NCBI GenBank assembly: GCA_902806415.1
Contig: CADCWN010000285.1
Coordinates: 1 to 38,685 of the forward strand
Reading direction: 5' to 3'
DNA length: 38,685 nucleotides
Source: an uncultured Thermomicrobiales bacterium
GTDB lineage: Bacteria > Chloroflexota > Chloroflexia > Thermomicrobiales > CADCWN01
Below, piece after piece: positions 31,458-38,685 of this stretch; position 1 is the first letter of the stretch; the number at the start of each line of letters is the position of its first letter. The position numbers were made by a program, and so were the translations under genes. The notes under the pieces are model-generated. The model was given only the letters and a program-made list of their open reading frames with translations, made no database searches and was not told the DNA's origin.

Positions 31458-31712
31458 TCAGTACAAGGCGCGGAGGAGAAAGCTGACGACATAGGCGAGT
31501 AGGAAGACGAGCATCGGCGAGAGATCGAGCTGACCGATTCGCGGTACCATGCCGCTGGTGAGCCTGATGAATGGCAGCGTGATCGCGTTGAGGATCCGCG
31601 TCGCCGCCCAATTCCCGCCTGGATCGGCGAGGCCGATGATCCAACCGCCCATCATGACCCAGGGGAAGATGCCGATCACCCAACTCATGAGCGAAAAGGC
31701 GAGTGCTGTCAT
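31458..31712 (-). CDS. YggT-like membrane protein (first of pair)
   Basis: 84 residues, the same length as its neighbour, with the same two-helix plan and the matching segment ILNAITLPFIRLTSGMVPRIGQLDLSPMLVF. The N-terminal half differs (LMSWVIGIFPWVMMGGWII), which suggests an old duplication. ATG at 31712 follows AAGGAG; the longer ORF start at 31784 would run over the divergent promoter. It is divergent from the ADP-ribosylglycohydrolase gene. Confidence 0.8.
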   Translation of the reverse strand: MTALAFSLMSWVIGIFPWVMMGGWIIGLADPGGNWAATRILNAITLPFIRLTSGMVPRIGQLDLSPMLVFLLAYVVSFLLRALY

Positions 31713-31776
31713 CTCGAAAGCTCCTTGTCTGCCGTGCCGACGCCGCCCGTCCGAAACCGCGCCTGCACACGCAAAG

Positions 31777-31782
31777 TATACC
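31777..31782 (+). promoter_or_regulatory. Candidate -10 box of the ADP-ribosylglycohydrolase gene
   Basis: TATACC lies 35 bases before the GTG start, in the short divergent region shared with the YggT pair. Confidence 0.35.
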
Positions 31783-31817
31783 ATCGGCCGGCGGGGCCGA
31801 TCGCCAAGGGGAACGCT

Positions 31818-32753
31818 GTGAATATAGCCGTACCGCGCGAACGTTTCGTCGGCTGCCTGATCGGGCTAGCGATCGGCGATGCGCTTGGCGCGCCGCTCGA
31901 ATTCATGCCGCGCGCCGAGATCGCCGCGACTTACGGGGAAGTCCGCGAATTGCTCGGCGGGGGCTGGCTGAACGTCGAGCCGGGCGAATATACCGACGAC
32001 ACGCAACTCGCCCTCGCGATCGCCACCAGTATCGTCCGTACCGGGCGAATCGACCCCGATGATATTGCCGCCCGCTTCGTCGCCTGGCTCCAGACCGGCC
32101 CGAAAGATGTCGGCAATATCACGCGCACCGCGATCCGCTACCACGAGCAGGGGCTTCCCTGGCGAGAGGTCGGCCCGCGCGTCGTGCGCGAGTTGGTTGG
32201 CGGGTCGGCGGGCAATGGGAGCCTGATGCGCTGCGCCCCGGTTGGCCTGTTCCACGCCGCCCGCCCCGCCGCCTTGCTCCGCGACAGCACGATCGTCTCC
32301 GAGATCACGCATGCCAACCCGCTCTCGGTCTGGAGCTCGATCGCGGTCAACCTCGCCATCGTCGAGTTCCTCCACGGGCGGGGCGAAGGGGTGATCGAGC
32401 GGGTCGCCGCGCAAATCCCCGAGCGACAGGTGGCCGACACCCTGCGCGCGGCCCCGACGCTGCCGCGCCGGGCGGTCCGCAGCGGCGGTTTCGTCCTGGA
32501 AACGCTGGGCGCGGCCTGCTGGGCGCTCGAACAGGGGGACAGCTTCGAGGAAGTCCTCGTGGCGGCGATCAACCTCGGCGACGATGCGGACACGGTTGGC
32601 GCGGTCGCGGGGGCGCTCGCCGGTGCGCGCGACGGGATCGGCGCGATCCCCGACTGCTGGATGCAGCAGTTGCGCGACGCCGATCAACTGGCCGACTTGG
32701 CGCTGGCGCTGCATCGCCTCGCGGGGAAGGGTGAGGTTTCGCCCGTTGGTTAA
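31818..32753 (+). CDS. ADP-ribosylglycohydrolase (DraG/ARH family)
   Basis: Dimetal hydrolase that removes ADP-ribose from proteins or other molecules. Family motifs: an N-terminal GLAIGDALGAPLE, the metal-binding YTDDTQLALAI, GNGSLMRCAPVGL, and the C-terminal NLGDDADTVGAVAGALAG with the remaining metal-binding Asp and Thr. 311 residues, a normal length. GTG at 31818 follows AAGGGGAA; the upstream in-frame start at 31725 overlaps promoter sequence. No ADP-ribosyltransferase partner (DraT) or ARTC gene is near, so it is not part of a recognisable toxin-antitoxin or nitrogenase-control pair here. Confidence 0.92.
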   Translation: MNIAVPRERFVGCLIGLAIGDALGAPLEFMPRAEIAATYGEVRELLGGGWLNVEPGEYTDDTQLALAIATSIVRTGRIDPDDIAARFVAWLQTGPKDVGNITRTAIRYHEQGLPWREVGPRVVRELVGGSAGNGSLMRCAPVGLFHAARPAALLRDSTIVSEITHANPLSVWSSIAVNLAIVEFLHGRGEGVIERVAAQIPERQVADTLRAAPTLPRRAVRSGGFVLETLGAACWALEQGDSFEEVLVAAINLGDDADTVGAVAGALAGARDGIGAIPDCWMQQLRDADQLADLALALHRLAGKGEVSPVG

Positions 32754-32804
32754 CGAGCCTCGGGCTTGGCAATCTACTGGTACAGGGTGCGGCGGACTTC
32801 TCCC

Positions 32805-32820
32805 CGCCGCCCCGGCGGCG
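32805..32820. terminator. Short GC hairpin after the ADP-ribosylglycohydrolase gene
   Basis: CGCCGCC and GGCGGCG pair around a CC loop about 50 bases after the stop. It is a possible terminator without a T tract. Confidence 0.4.
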
Positions 32821-32919
32821 AAGGGCTCGACGCGGGGAGGGTGAGATCGTTCGAGCACCCGCGCGCTCAGACGTTGGCGTATAGCCATCGGTTCGTCTGA
32901 AATCTCAGGGGAAGCACCG

Positions 32920-32925
32920 TACAAT
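32920..32925 (+). promoter_or_regulatory. Orphan -10-like box TACAATCC
   Basis: TACAAT followed by CC resembles the sdhA box, but no plus-strand gene begins downstream for more than 2 kb. It may be chance or the start of an untranslated or antisense RNA. Confidence 0.25.
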
Positions 32926-32951
32926 CCTGTCGGCGACCTTCTCTCCCTCGT

Positions 32952-32978
32952 CTCTGTGCGCTCTGTGCGCTCTGCGGT
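32952..32978. repeat. Three tandem 9-mers
   Basis: CTCTGTGCG, CTCTGTGCG and CTCTGCGGT follow one another directly in the gap between the convergent hydrolase and recombinase genes. Confidence 0.6.
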
Positions 32979-33026
32979 TCAACCCCTCGTCCCGAAGTCC
33001 GGGCGCTCTACGGTCGATCGCCCGCC

Positions 33027-33977
33027 TCAGAGGGGCGCGGCCCCGAGCTTGAGATACCGCCCGACGCTGTGACGATTGCGCGGGTCGTCAGCGAGCCCGA
33101 GGATCGCGATCAGGCGATCCTCGTCGGCACCAGCGCGCGCCTGATCGACGGCGTAAGAGTCGCGCAACGTCTGTGGCGTGATGTCGTCGCGCCCGATCCC
33201 CGTCGCCTCCACGATCCGCTCCACGATCTTGTTGACCGACTGGGGCAGGATGGGGAAGAGCTTGCCGTCGGGCTGGTACTCGTCGAGCAGGCGCCGATAG
33301 ATCGGGGTAAATTCGGCGCTCGCCTTGAGGTGGCGCTCTTTCCCCGACCAGCGCGGGTTGTCATAATAGATGTAGACGACCGGTTGACTCTCGTCCGAGA
33401 GATCGATATGGTCGGTGCGCAGGTTGAGCAACTCGCCGCGCGACACCCCCAGGCGCAGCATCAGCCAGAGGGCGGCATGGGCGCGGGCGCTATCGGCCGC
33501 CGCCGCCGCCAGCAGGCGTTCCTGCTCGGCGGCGAAGAGCGGCCGGGGGGTCTTGAGCGGGATCGGGTCGGGATAGAAGTTCTCGCTGGGGTCAGAGGGC
33601 AGGACTTTCGCCGCGCCGACGAGGAATTTGAAGAAGCCGCTGAGCGAGGTCAGCCGCCGCTTGCGCGTGGAGCGAGTCTCGCTATCGCCCAGGAAGCGGG
33701 CGATGTCGCGCGCTTTGAGGGCCTCGATCGGCTTCGGGCGCGTCTGCCCCTCGAACAGGGCGAGGTCATAGCAGTACGACTCGATCGTGTTGCGGGCGTG
33801 GCCGCCTTGCTCCAGGTGGCGGCGATACCAGTGGATGGCGACCGCGACCGGCGAGTCCGGCGCGAGCGCCGAGACGCTGGCGATGACCGGATGGGCTTTG
33901 CCACCCTTGCCGATCTCGAAGAGCGTCGCCTGCTGCGGTCGCTCGGGGCCGTCCGATCGCTCGTCTATGCCGCCCAT
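33027..33977 (-). CDS. Tyrosine recombinase / integrase-like protein with altered active site
   Basis: 316-residue protein with both domains of a XerC/XerD-like recombinase: an N-terminal SAM-like core-binding domain (HLEQGGHARNTIESYCYDLA) and a C-terminal catalytic domain. Arg180 (LGVSRGELLNLR), the beta-hairpin lysine (GKERHLKA), Arg272 (TPQTLRDSYAV) and Tyr308 (GRYLKLG) are present. The box II His is replaced by Gln269 (QTLR for HxLR), and the LGH histidine reads LGL. Such changes could weaken or alter strand exchange, or mark a regulatory derivative. No att-like repeats or phage genes are nearby. ATG at 33977 follows GGGGTGAGGA, and a good promoter precedes it. Confidence 0.8.
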   Translation of the reverse strand: MGGIDERSDGPERPQQATLFEIGKGGKAHPVIASVSALAPDSPVAVAIHWYRRHLEQGGHARNTIESYCYDLALFEGQTRPKPIEALKARDIARFLGDSETRSTRKRRLTSLSGFFKFLVGAAKVLPSDPSENFYPDPIPLKTPRPLFAAEQERLLAAAAADSARAHAALWLMLRLGVSRGELLNLRTDHIDLSDESQPVVYIYYDNPRWSGKERHLKASAEFTPIYRRLLDEYQPDGKLFPILPQSVNKIVERIVEATGIGRDDITPQTLRDSYAVDQARAGADEDRLIAILGLADDPRNRHSVGRYLKLGAAPL

Positions 33978-34031
33978 TCCTCACCCCACATCGCGCCGAT
34001 CGCGCCGCACGCTCATACTGACCGTACCCCT

Positions 34032-34060
34032 AGGATACGGACAGATGTTCGTTTCGTCAA
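34032..34060 (-). promoter_or_regulatory. Promoter of the tyrosine recombinase gene
   Basis: On the minus strand TTGACG (34055-34060) and TATCCT (34032-34037) are separated by exactly 17 bases, about 55 bases before the start codon. Confidence 0.65.
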
Positions 34061-34082
34061 GTTGATCGTCGGTGGTTTGCGA

Positions 34083-35009
34083 TTAAGTGAGCGCATTATC
34101 AAAGAATGCAGCCGCGCGAGAAACATAGGTCCGGCGATCGAGGAAGTACGCCCCGCAGTGGTGCGCGCCCTCGGCGATCCATAACTCCTTCGGTTCGCCG
34201 GCGACGGCGTAGAGCTCGTGGGCGTGGGCGACCGGCGTGACACCGTCGCGCGCGCCGTGGATGATCAGCAGGGGGCGCGGGGCCAGCGCGCCGATCGCGT
34301 CGCTCGGACGCAGCGCGTCGTAACGATAACCATACCGCCAGCCGTTGTAATGGTCGCTCAGCGCTAGGAATGGTCGGCTCGGGAGGCGATAGCGCCCGTA
34401 GGCGGCACCGACGACCCCGACGAGGGTGGCATAGGCCGAGTCGGCGATGACCGCGCGGATGGCCGGATCGGTCGCGGCGATAAGGATCGCGAGGGCCGCG
34501 CCCATCGAGTAGCCGATTAGCCCCAGGCGGGCTTGCGGCACCCGTTCGCGGGCGAAGCGGATCGCCGCGCGCAGATCGCCCTGCTCGTGGAAGCCGACCG
34601 AGAGGGGGGCCGGGTCGCTCTCGCCGCAGCCGCGATAGTCGAAGAGTAGCACGTTGTTCCCCGCGCGCCAGAGGCCGGAGCCGATCCCCAGCAGATCGGT
34701 CTTCGCCCCCTTGTGGCCGGTCGCGCCGACGATTACCCGGTCGGTCCCGGGCTGCGGGAACCACCAGCCGCGCAGGGTCAGGCCGTCGTCGGTGGCGAAG
34801 CCGACCACCGCATGCGGGATTTGCACCTCCCAGGGCGTGAAGGTGTACGTATCCCGCCAGCCCTGCTGCCTTGGCTCGTTCAGTTCCCGCGCCGTGTAGG
34901 CCGCGATCCCCAGCGCCCCGACGATCGCCCCGCCCGCGAAGGTGGCCGTATAGCGGGCGCGTCGCCAGGCCCGCCCGCCGCGCCCGATCGTCACCGTCTT
35001 GTCGCCCAT
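34083..35009 (-). CDS. Alpha/beta hydrolase with N-terminal membrane anchor
   Basis: 308-residue serine hydrolase of the alpha/beta fold. An N-terminal hydrophobic helix (TATFAGGAIVGALGIAAYT) after a basic stretch suggests a membrane anchor, with the catalytic domain probably outside. The nucleophile elbow is GYSMGAA, the acid lies in HGARDGVTP, and the His in AEGAHHCGAYF. An LFDYRGCGESD strand is typical of the family. The pattern fits esterase- or peptidase-like hydrolases of the prolyl oligopeptidase/YtmA type; the substrate is unknown. ATG at 35009 follows GTGAGGG; a GTG nine bases upstream is possible. It is divergent from the glycosyltransferase gene. Confidence 0.88.
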   Translation of the reverse strand: MGDKTVTIGRGGRAWRRARYTATFAGGAIVGALGIAAYTARELNEPRQQGWRDTYTFTPWEVQIPHAVVGFATDDGLTLRGWWFPQPGTDRVIVGATGHKGAKTDLLGIGSGLWRAGNNVLLFDYRGCGESDPAPLSVGFHEQGDLRAAIRFARERVPQARLGLIGYSMGAALAILIAATDPAIRAVIADSAYATLVGVVGAAYGRYRLPSRPFLALSDHYNGWRYGYRYDALRPSDAIGALAPRPLLIIHGARDGVTPVAHAHELYAVAGEPKELWIAEGAHHCGAYFLDRRTYVSRAAAFFDNALT

Positions 35010-35189
35010 CGCCCTCACTCACCATTCGCTCGCCGCGCGACACACCGGCTGCGCCGGTGCCGCCGCGCGGCTTCCTGCTCTCGTCTTTTTGGGTCGCTCG
35101 TGGGCGACCTATCGCGACAATGATAGTCCTTTCTCGGTCACCCGCCAGTCCACCGCGCGCCTGCCTCGTCAGGGGCCGGTCGGGGCGGG

Positions 35190-35195
35190 TACAAT
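35190..35195 (+). promoter_or_regulatory. Candidate -10 box upstream of the GT2 gene
   Basis: TACAAT followed by CG lies 65 bases before the TTG start; no clear -35. The rest of the 35010-35260 divergent region shows nothing further. Confidence 0.35.
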
Positions 35196-35260
35196 CGCGC
35201 GGCGCGAGGGGCCCTCTTTCAGGGTCGTGGCGCGCGGGTTTCGGCGACGAGGGGGGCGGT

Positions 35261-36304
35261 TTGACGGTCAGTGTCGTGATCACCTGCCATAACTATGGGC
35301 GCTATCTCCGCGAGTGCCTGGAGAGCGTGCTGGCGCAAGAACGCCGACCCGATGAGATCCTGATCGTGGACGATGCCAGCGCCGACGATACGCCCACTGT
35401 CGCCGCCGCCTATACCCCATTCGGTGTGCGCTATGAGCGGGTCGAGTACCGGAACGCCTGCCGCAGCTACAATCACGGGATCGCGGCCACCTCCGGCGAT
35501 CTGATCGCCTTCGTTGATGCCGATAATGCCCCGTTGCCGCGCTTCATCGGGGCGCTCGCGGCGGCGCTGGAAGGAGATCCCGCGCTCGGCTTCGCCTATT
35601 CCGATCGCTACTGGGTCGGCGATGCGGGCGCGACCGCCTGGGCCGATCTCGGCGTCGTGTCGGGGACAATCTACCGCAGCTTCCCGCCCGACCCGGCGAT
35701 GCTGGTCCACGATAACTTCATCGACACAATGGCGATGGTGCGGCGGGCGGCGGTCGAGGCGGTCGGTGGGTTCAAGGATATCCCGATCCTCTGGGACTAC
35801 CAGCTGTGGGTCGCGATCATGGAGGCTGGCTGGGGGGCGCATTATCTGCCGGAGCCGCTCTACCATTACCGTGTGCATGGCAGCAACATGATCGTGGCGA
35901 CCCGCCCGCAACACCGCGGGTGCGCGCTGCTGATCCGGCGCGAACATTTCGGCAAGCCGTTCTGGGCACCCTATACCCATCCCCAACTCGCCGTACACCT
36001 TCAGCTTGTACCGGGGCAAATGTTGCCCGGTGGCACGCCGTGTCATCTCCTCCTCACCCCCGAGGTCATCGGGACGGCGTATCCGGCAGAGGTGCGGCTC
36101 AATATCGCGCTGCCGGCGGGGGTTGAATATCTCGACGCCGAGTGCGATCGCGCCAAGGCCCGCTTTATGGCGCGAGGGGCGGGCGTGAGGATCGGATTCC
36201 CTACCCGGTGCCAGACGGTATGGCTTCCGCGATCTCCCCCACGGTGCGACTCACCGTCATCGCGCGGCAGGGCGGAGAGGCTGGCACGATCGCCGTCACA
36301 CTGA
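35261..36304 (+). CDS. Family 2 glycosyltransferase (reading frame interrupted near 36180)
   Basis: GT-A fold glycosyltransferase moving a sugar from a nucleotide donor. The N-terminus begins SVVITCHNYGRYLRECLESVL, followed by ILIVDDASADDT, the metal-binding DXD-type FVDADNAP, and the acceptor loop FKDIPILWDYQLW with the likely catalytic acid. The GT domain covers about residues 1-230. A second, beta-rich domain starts near VRLNIALPAGVEYLDAECD and is cut when the frame drifts after about residue 305; the last 40 residues of this ORF (VWLPRSPPRCDSPSSRGRAE...) look non-coding. The fold continues in the next entry. The start is TTG after GAGGGGGG. It is probably part of a surface-polysaccharide locus. 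Confidence 0.75.
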   Translation: MTVSVVITCHNYGRYLRECLESVLAQERRPDEILIVDDASADDTPTVAAAYTPFGVRYERVEYRNACRSYNHGIAATSGDLIAFVDADNAPLPRFIGALAAALEGDPALGFAYSDRYWVGDAGATAWADLGVVSGTIYRSFPPDPAMLVHDNFIDTMAMVRRAAVEAVGGFKDIPILWDYQLWVAIMEAGWGAHYLPEPLYHYRVHGSNMIVATRPQHRGCALLIRREHFGKPFWAPYTHPQLAVHLQLVPGQMLPGGTPCHLLLTPEVIGTAYPAEVRLNIALPAGVEYLDAECDRAKARFMARGAGVRIGFPTRCQTVWLPRSPPRCDSPSSRGRAERLARSPSH

Positions 36305-36729
36305 CCTGGGAAGACATCTTCGGGGGTGAGCACGGGCTCACCGAGCGTATTTCCCTGCCAGCGCTCATCGTCCGACCGCCACTCCAGCTGCCGCTCACCC
36401 CCGGCGGGATCCAAACCATTCGCGGGCAGTTCGGCCCCGGTGAAGCTGTCACCGTCTGGGCGGCGATGCCGGACGGTGCGCCGCGCGCGACGCTCGCCCT
36501 GCCGCCGACGGAGGCCGACGGGGCGGGTGTGGTCCGGGTCGATTGCCGCCAGGCCCCGCGCGGCTTTGCCGGGATCGTGGTCCAGGGGAAGTCGCTGCGG
36601 AATCTTGTCGTCCTGGTGCCACGGGGGGCCACGGCCGCGCTACCGCGCCTCCTGTCAGGCGGCGGGGCGCTGGGGAGGCGGGCGTTCGCGCGGCTCAGGG
36701 GGCGGAGAGGACCTCGCGAGGGGCGCTAA
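36174..36729 (+). pseudogene. Out-of-frame C-terminal continuation of the GT2 gene
   Basis: Reading one frame over from about 36174, the peptide EDRIPYPVPDG ... PTVRLTVIARQGGEAGTIAVTLTWEDIFGG continues the beta-sandwich-like domain begun in the previous entry, through ISLPALIV to a basic tail and TAA at 36729. The switch falls in the G-rich run GCGAGGGGCGGGCG, where both frames encode Ala-Arg-Gly, so a single missing base would explain it. The stop at 36729 forms part of a hairpin shared with the convergent gene, supporting this frame as the original end. It could be a sequencing error, a real mutation or, less likely, programmed -1 slippage. Confidence 0.7.
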
Positions 36730-36752
36730 ACGCCGCGCTGCAGGCGTTAGCG
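36724..36752. terminator. Hairpin containing both convergent stop codons
   Basis: CGCTAAACGCC and GGCGTTAGCG pair except for one bulged A. The TAA of the GT2 continuation and the TAA of the minus-strand GT4 gene both lie within the arms. Confidence 0.6.
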
Positions 36753-38111
36753 GGATCGACGCGGCCAGCGCGATGGGGCCGCCCTGGGCGGGCGGGCGGC
36801 GAGCTCCGCCTCAAGCTTCTCCAGGTAGGCGCGTTGCTCGGTGACGTGCGCTTCGAGCGCCCGGAACGCCCCTTCCGTGCGTTGGCGCTCGACCGCTTCC
36901 GCCGCCAACCCCGCTTCCAACTCGCTATTAACTTTGTGAAGCGCAGCCAACTCGGTGGCGAACTGCTGATCGCGGAAGGTGGTCGCCTCCAATTGGAGTT
37001 GGATGAGTTCTTCCAGGTAGACAATATACTCCTCGACTGGTAAGTCGGGGAGCCAGCGCGTCGTCCCTTCCGCCCCCGCCATCCCCAGCACCTCCTCGTA
37101 GCCGCGCAACGTCTCCTCGGCGGAGCGTCGCCAAGTGTGACGCGTCGCGATTAGTTGACCCGGTTCGGGACGCGACGGCGCGGCCCAGGCGGCGGCGATC
37201 GCCTCCCTAATTTCGTCGGGGCTGATCGGATCGCAGTACCATGCCGCGTCGCCCAGATATTCCGCCGCGCCGCTGTTGCGCGTCGCCACGACGTTGCAGC
37301 CGCCGAGCGCCGCCTCCAGGCTGGAGAGGCCGACCGTCTCGTAGAAACTCGGCTGGGCGTGGACGCGCGCGGCGGCGTAGGCGTCGGCCAGGTCTTCGGC
37401 CCCAAGATTCGGCAGAAAGAGGATCGGCGCGGGCGCGTCGGCGGCGAGCGCGCGGCACTCCGCGACATAGGTCGCCGCGCCCGCCGTCTCCTGGCCGGCC
37501 AGGACGAGCGGCAGCCCGAGGTCGCGGCAGGCGCGGATGAGGCCGAGTTGGTTCTTCAGCGTCTCCTTCCTGCCGGCGCAGAGGATGAAACCGCGCCCCT
37601 GAAGCCCATGCTCAGCGCAGAAACGCGCGCCGTCCCCCGCCGCGAAACGGGCATCGACGGCATTCGGCACGACGCGCACCCGCACCGGGAGGCCCGGGAA
37701 GGTGGCGGCGAGCTGCGCCGCCTCGGCGTGCGAGTTCGGCAGCAACAACCGCGCCGCGCCGAGCGTGAGCCGTTGCAGGGCGCGCTCCGCCCGGTCGCTC
37801 GCCGTCTCGCGAACCTTCCCCCGGTCGGGATGTGTCGCGGCGCGGAAGCCTCCGGGGTTCCAGTAGATCGGCGAGAGGACGACCGGTAGCCCCCAACTGC
37901 GGGCGCGCATCGCCTGGCGGACCGGCTCGCCGATCACCTGTGTATTGAAGATGTGGACGAGATCATACCCAGCGAGATCGGGCGCGACCCCGCTGCTGAG
38001 GTCGGCCTCGACCCCCAGCGTGCGCAACTCCTCGGCGGTGCGGGTGGCCTGCGTGGCGTCGCCGCCTGGTCGGTCGCGGTAGTCGGCGCGGATTTGGAGC
38101 AGGACCCTCAT
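36747..38111 (-). CDS. Family 4 glycosyltransferase with C-terminal coiled coil
   Basis: 454-residue protein. Residues 1-350 form a GT-B glycosyltransferase: RADYRDRPGGDATQ near the start, LLPNSHAEA, VRVVPNAVDARFA, ILCAGRKETLKNQLGLI, and the donor-site FYETVGLSSLEAALGGCNVVAT. Residues about 365-440 are strongly helical with heptad character (YLEELIQLQLEATTFRDQQF, LEAHVTEQRAYLEKLEAELA), a tail often used for oligomerisation or membrane association. The start ATG overlaps the upstream gene's stop as ATGA, so the two are translationally coupled. Donor and acceptor sugars are not readable. It belongs to the surface-glycan locus with the GT2 and pyruvyl transferase genes. Confidence 0.88.
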   Translation of the reverse strand: MRVLLQIRADYRDRPGGDATQATRTAEELRTLGVEADLSSGVAPDLAGYDLVHIFNTQVIGEPVRQAMRARSWGLPVVLSPIYWNPGGFRAATHPDRGKVRETASDRAERALQRLTLGAARLLLPNSHAEAAQLAATFPGLPVRVRVVPNAVDARFAAGDGARFCAEHGLQGRGFILCAGRKETLKNQLGLIRACRDLGLPLVLAGQETAGAATYVAECRALAADAPAPILFLPNLGAEDLADAYAAARVHAQPSFYETVGLSSLEAALGGCNVVATRNSGAAEYLGDAAWYCDPISPDEIREAIAAAWAAPSRPEPGQLIATRHTWRRSAEETLRGYEEVLGMAGAEGTTRWLPDLPVEEYIVYLEELIQLQLEATTFRDQQFATELAALHKVNSELEAGLAAEAVERQRTEGAFRALEAHVTEQRAYLEKLEAELAARPPRAAPSRWPRRSR

Positions 38112-38685
38112 CGCGCCCCCGCGCCCATCGGTGCCTCACTCGGTGCCTCACTAGCCGCCTCGACCGCACTCACAGTTTGTCGTCCACCGAGGAGCGCTGC
38201 GGCGATCGCCGGGTTGCGCGCGGCGGCACGCGCTTGGGTCGCGATCCCGATGCGGAGCCGTTCGCGGAGCGGTCCGGGTGCGCCGAGCGCGCGGTCGAGC
38301 GCGGCGCGCAGGTCGGCATCGCGCGCCAGCCACGGCGAGAGGATCAGGTCCGGCAGCCCGAGGGTCCAGAGGAATGCGCGGACCTTCGGGCTCAGGGCGA
38401 CCCCGATCGGCGGCACCCCCGCCACACCGGCCAGGATCAGCGGGTGCAGGCGGGCGGAGACGAGGGCGTCAAGCCCGCCAATCGTCGCCTGGAGACTGCG
38501 GAAGTCGGCGAGATCGTCCGCCAGTCGCGCGCGGTCGCCGTGCTGCATCCGCGGGATGATCCCTTCCTCGATCGCGCGGTCGTCGTCGTAACGCCGCTGG
38601 AGCGGCAGGAAGATCGGCGTCGCGCCCCAGCGCTCGATCGCGTAGTCCGCCCCCGCCGCCAGCCAATCGGCGTAGCGCTCGAACC
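38108..38685 (-). CDS. Polysaccharide pyruvyl transferase, CsaB-like (5' end beyond window)
   Basis: Partial gene; the C-terminal 191 residues are in the window and the frame stays open to the edge. The stretch IGGLDALVSARLHPLILAG with VPPIGVALSPKVRAF matches the conserved LIGMRLHALILAA...P.VALSYDPKV part of CsaB-type enzymes. These add pyruvate ketals to cell-wall polysaccharides and so anchor S-layer proteins. Upstream residues ATPIFLPLQRRYDDDRAIE also fit the family. The ORF-track ATG at 38548 is internal. The stop overlaps the start of the GT4 gene by four bases (ATGA). Confidence 0.85.
   Translation of the reverse strand, partial: FERYADWLAAGADYAIERWGATPIFLPLQRRYDDDRAIEEGIIPRMQHGDRARLADDLADFRSLQATIGGLDALVSARLHPLILAGVAGVPPIGVALSPKVRAFLWTLGLPDLILSPWLARDADLRAALDRALGAPGPLRERLRIGIATQARAAARNPAIAAALLGGRQTVSAVEAASEAPSEAPMGAGAR

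Noticed and set aside
33027-33977. Integrated element around the tyrosine recombinase
   Set aside because: No attachment repeats, tRNA target, phage or transfer genes lie nearby, and flanking genes look ordinary in composition.
36172-36187. Programmed -1 ribosomal frameshift site in the GT2 gene
   Set aside because: No canonical slippery heptamer or clear downstream stimulator is visible; a one-base deletion is the simpler reading, though not proven.

Overview
This is a GC-rich bacterial chromosome segment of about 38.7 kb with densely packed housekeeping and accessory genes on both strands. No phage, plasmid, tRNA, rRNA or CRISPR signature was seen. The gene families point to Chloroflexota, possibly a Thermomicrobia-like lineage: paired succinate dehydrogenase A/B genes, ATP-type PEP carboxykinase, a large transketolase-like protein, a lone CoxL-like molybdenum hydroxylase subunit, YggT pairs, and a membrane PP2C-like/beta-propeller protein. 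This placement is an inference from family resemblance, since no marker gene such as 16S is present. Many starts are GTG or TTG with strong purine-rich Shine-Dalgarno sites. Candidate -10 boxes repeatedly read TA(C/G)AAT, often followed by CC.

Layout. 1-6.2 kb holds central carbon metabolism on the + strand: an aminotransferase, sdhA-sdhB and pckA. 6.2-12.2 kb holds a DinB-like protein (-), a transketolase-like enzyme (+), msrB (-), a YghZ-type aldo/keto reductase (+) and an APH-fold kinase (+). 12.2-18.8 kb holds an orphan CoxL-like subunit (-), a divergent glutamine synthetase (+), a second aldo/keto reductase (-) and an M20 amidohydrolase (-). 18.9-22.2 kb is a regulatory block: an OmpR-type response regulator, a histidine kinase and an ECF sigma factor. 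Between kinase and sigma factor lies a six-unit array with exact 11-bp phasing. 22.4-29.8 kb is on the - strand: a phosphohexomutase, a small unknown protein, a membrane PP2C-like pseudophosphatase with a beta-propeller, and a TPR protein. 30.2-35 kb holds pyrF (+), two YggT proteins (-), an ADP-ribosylglycohydrolase (+), a tyrosine recombinase with an altered active site (-) and an alpha/beta hydrolase (-). 35.3 kb to the end looks like a cell-surface glycan locus: a GT2 glycosyltransferase interrupted by an apparent frameshift, a GT4 glycosyltransferase with a coiled-coil tail, and a CsaB-like polysaccharide pyruvyl transferase cut by the window edge.

The strongest non-coding signals are these. 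(1) Three intergenic elements are built from tandem 7-bp units that recur in inverted orientation around a roughly 50-70 bp centre; two sit inside two-gene operons (sdhA/sdhB and regulator/kinase) and one sits between convergent genes. (2) Six CTCAGC-like units lie at exactly 11-bp steps upstream of the ECF sigma gene. (3) Several promoters carry palindromes over or beside their core elements (sdhA, the pseudophosphatase gene, pyrF). Long antisense ORFs over sdhA, the transketolase, coxL and glnA are high-GC shadows and are not annotated.
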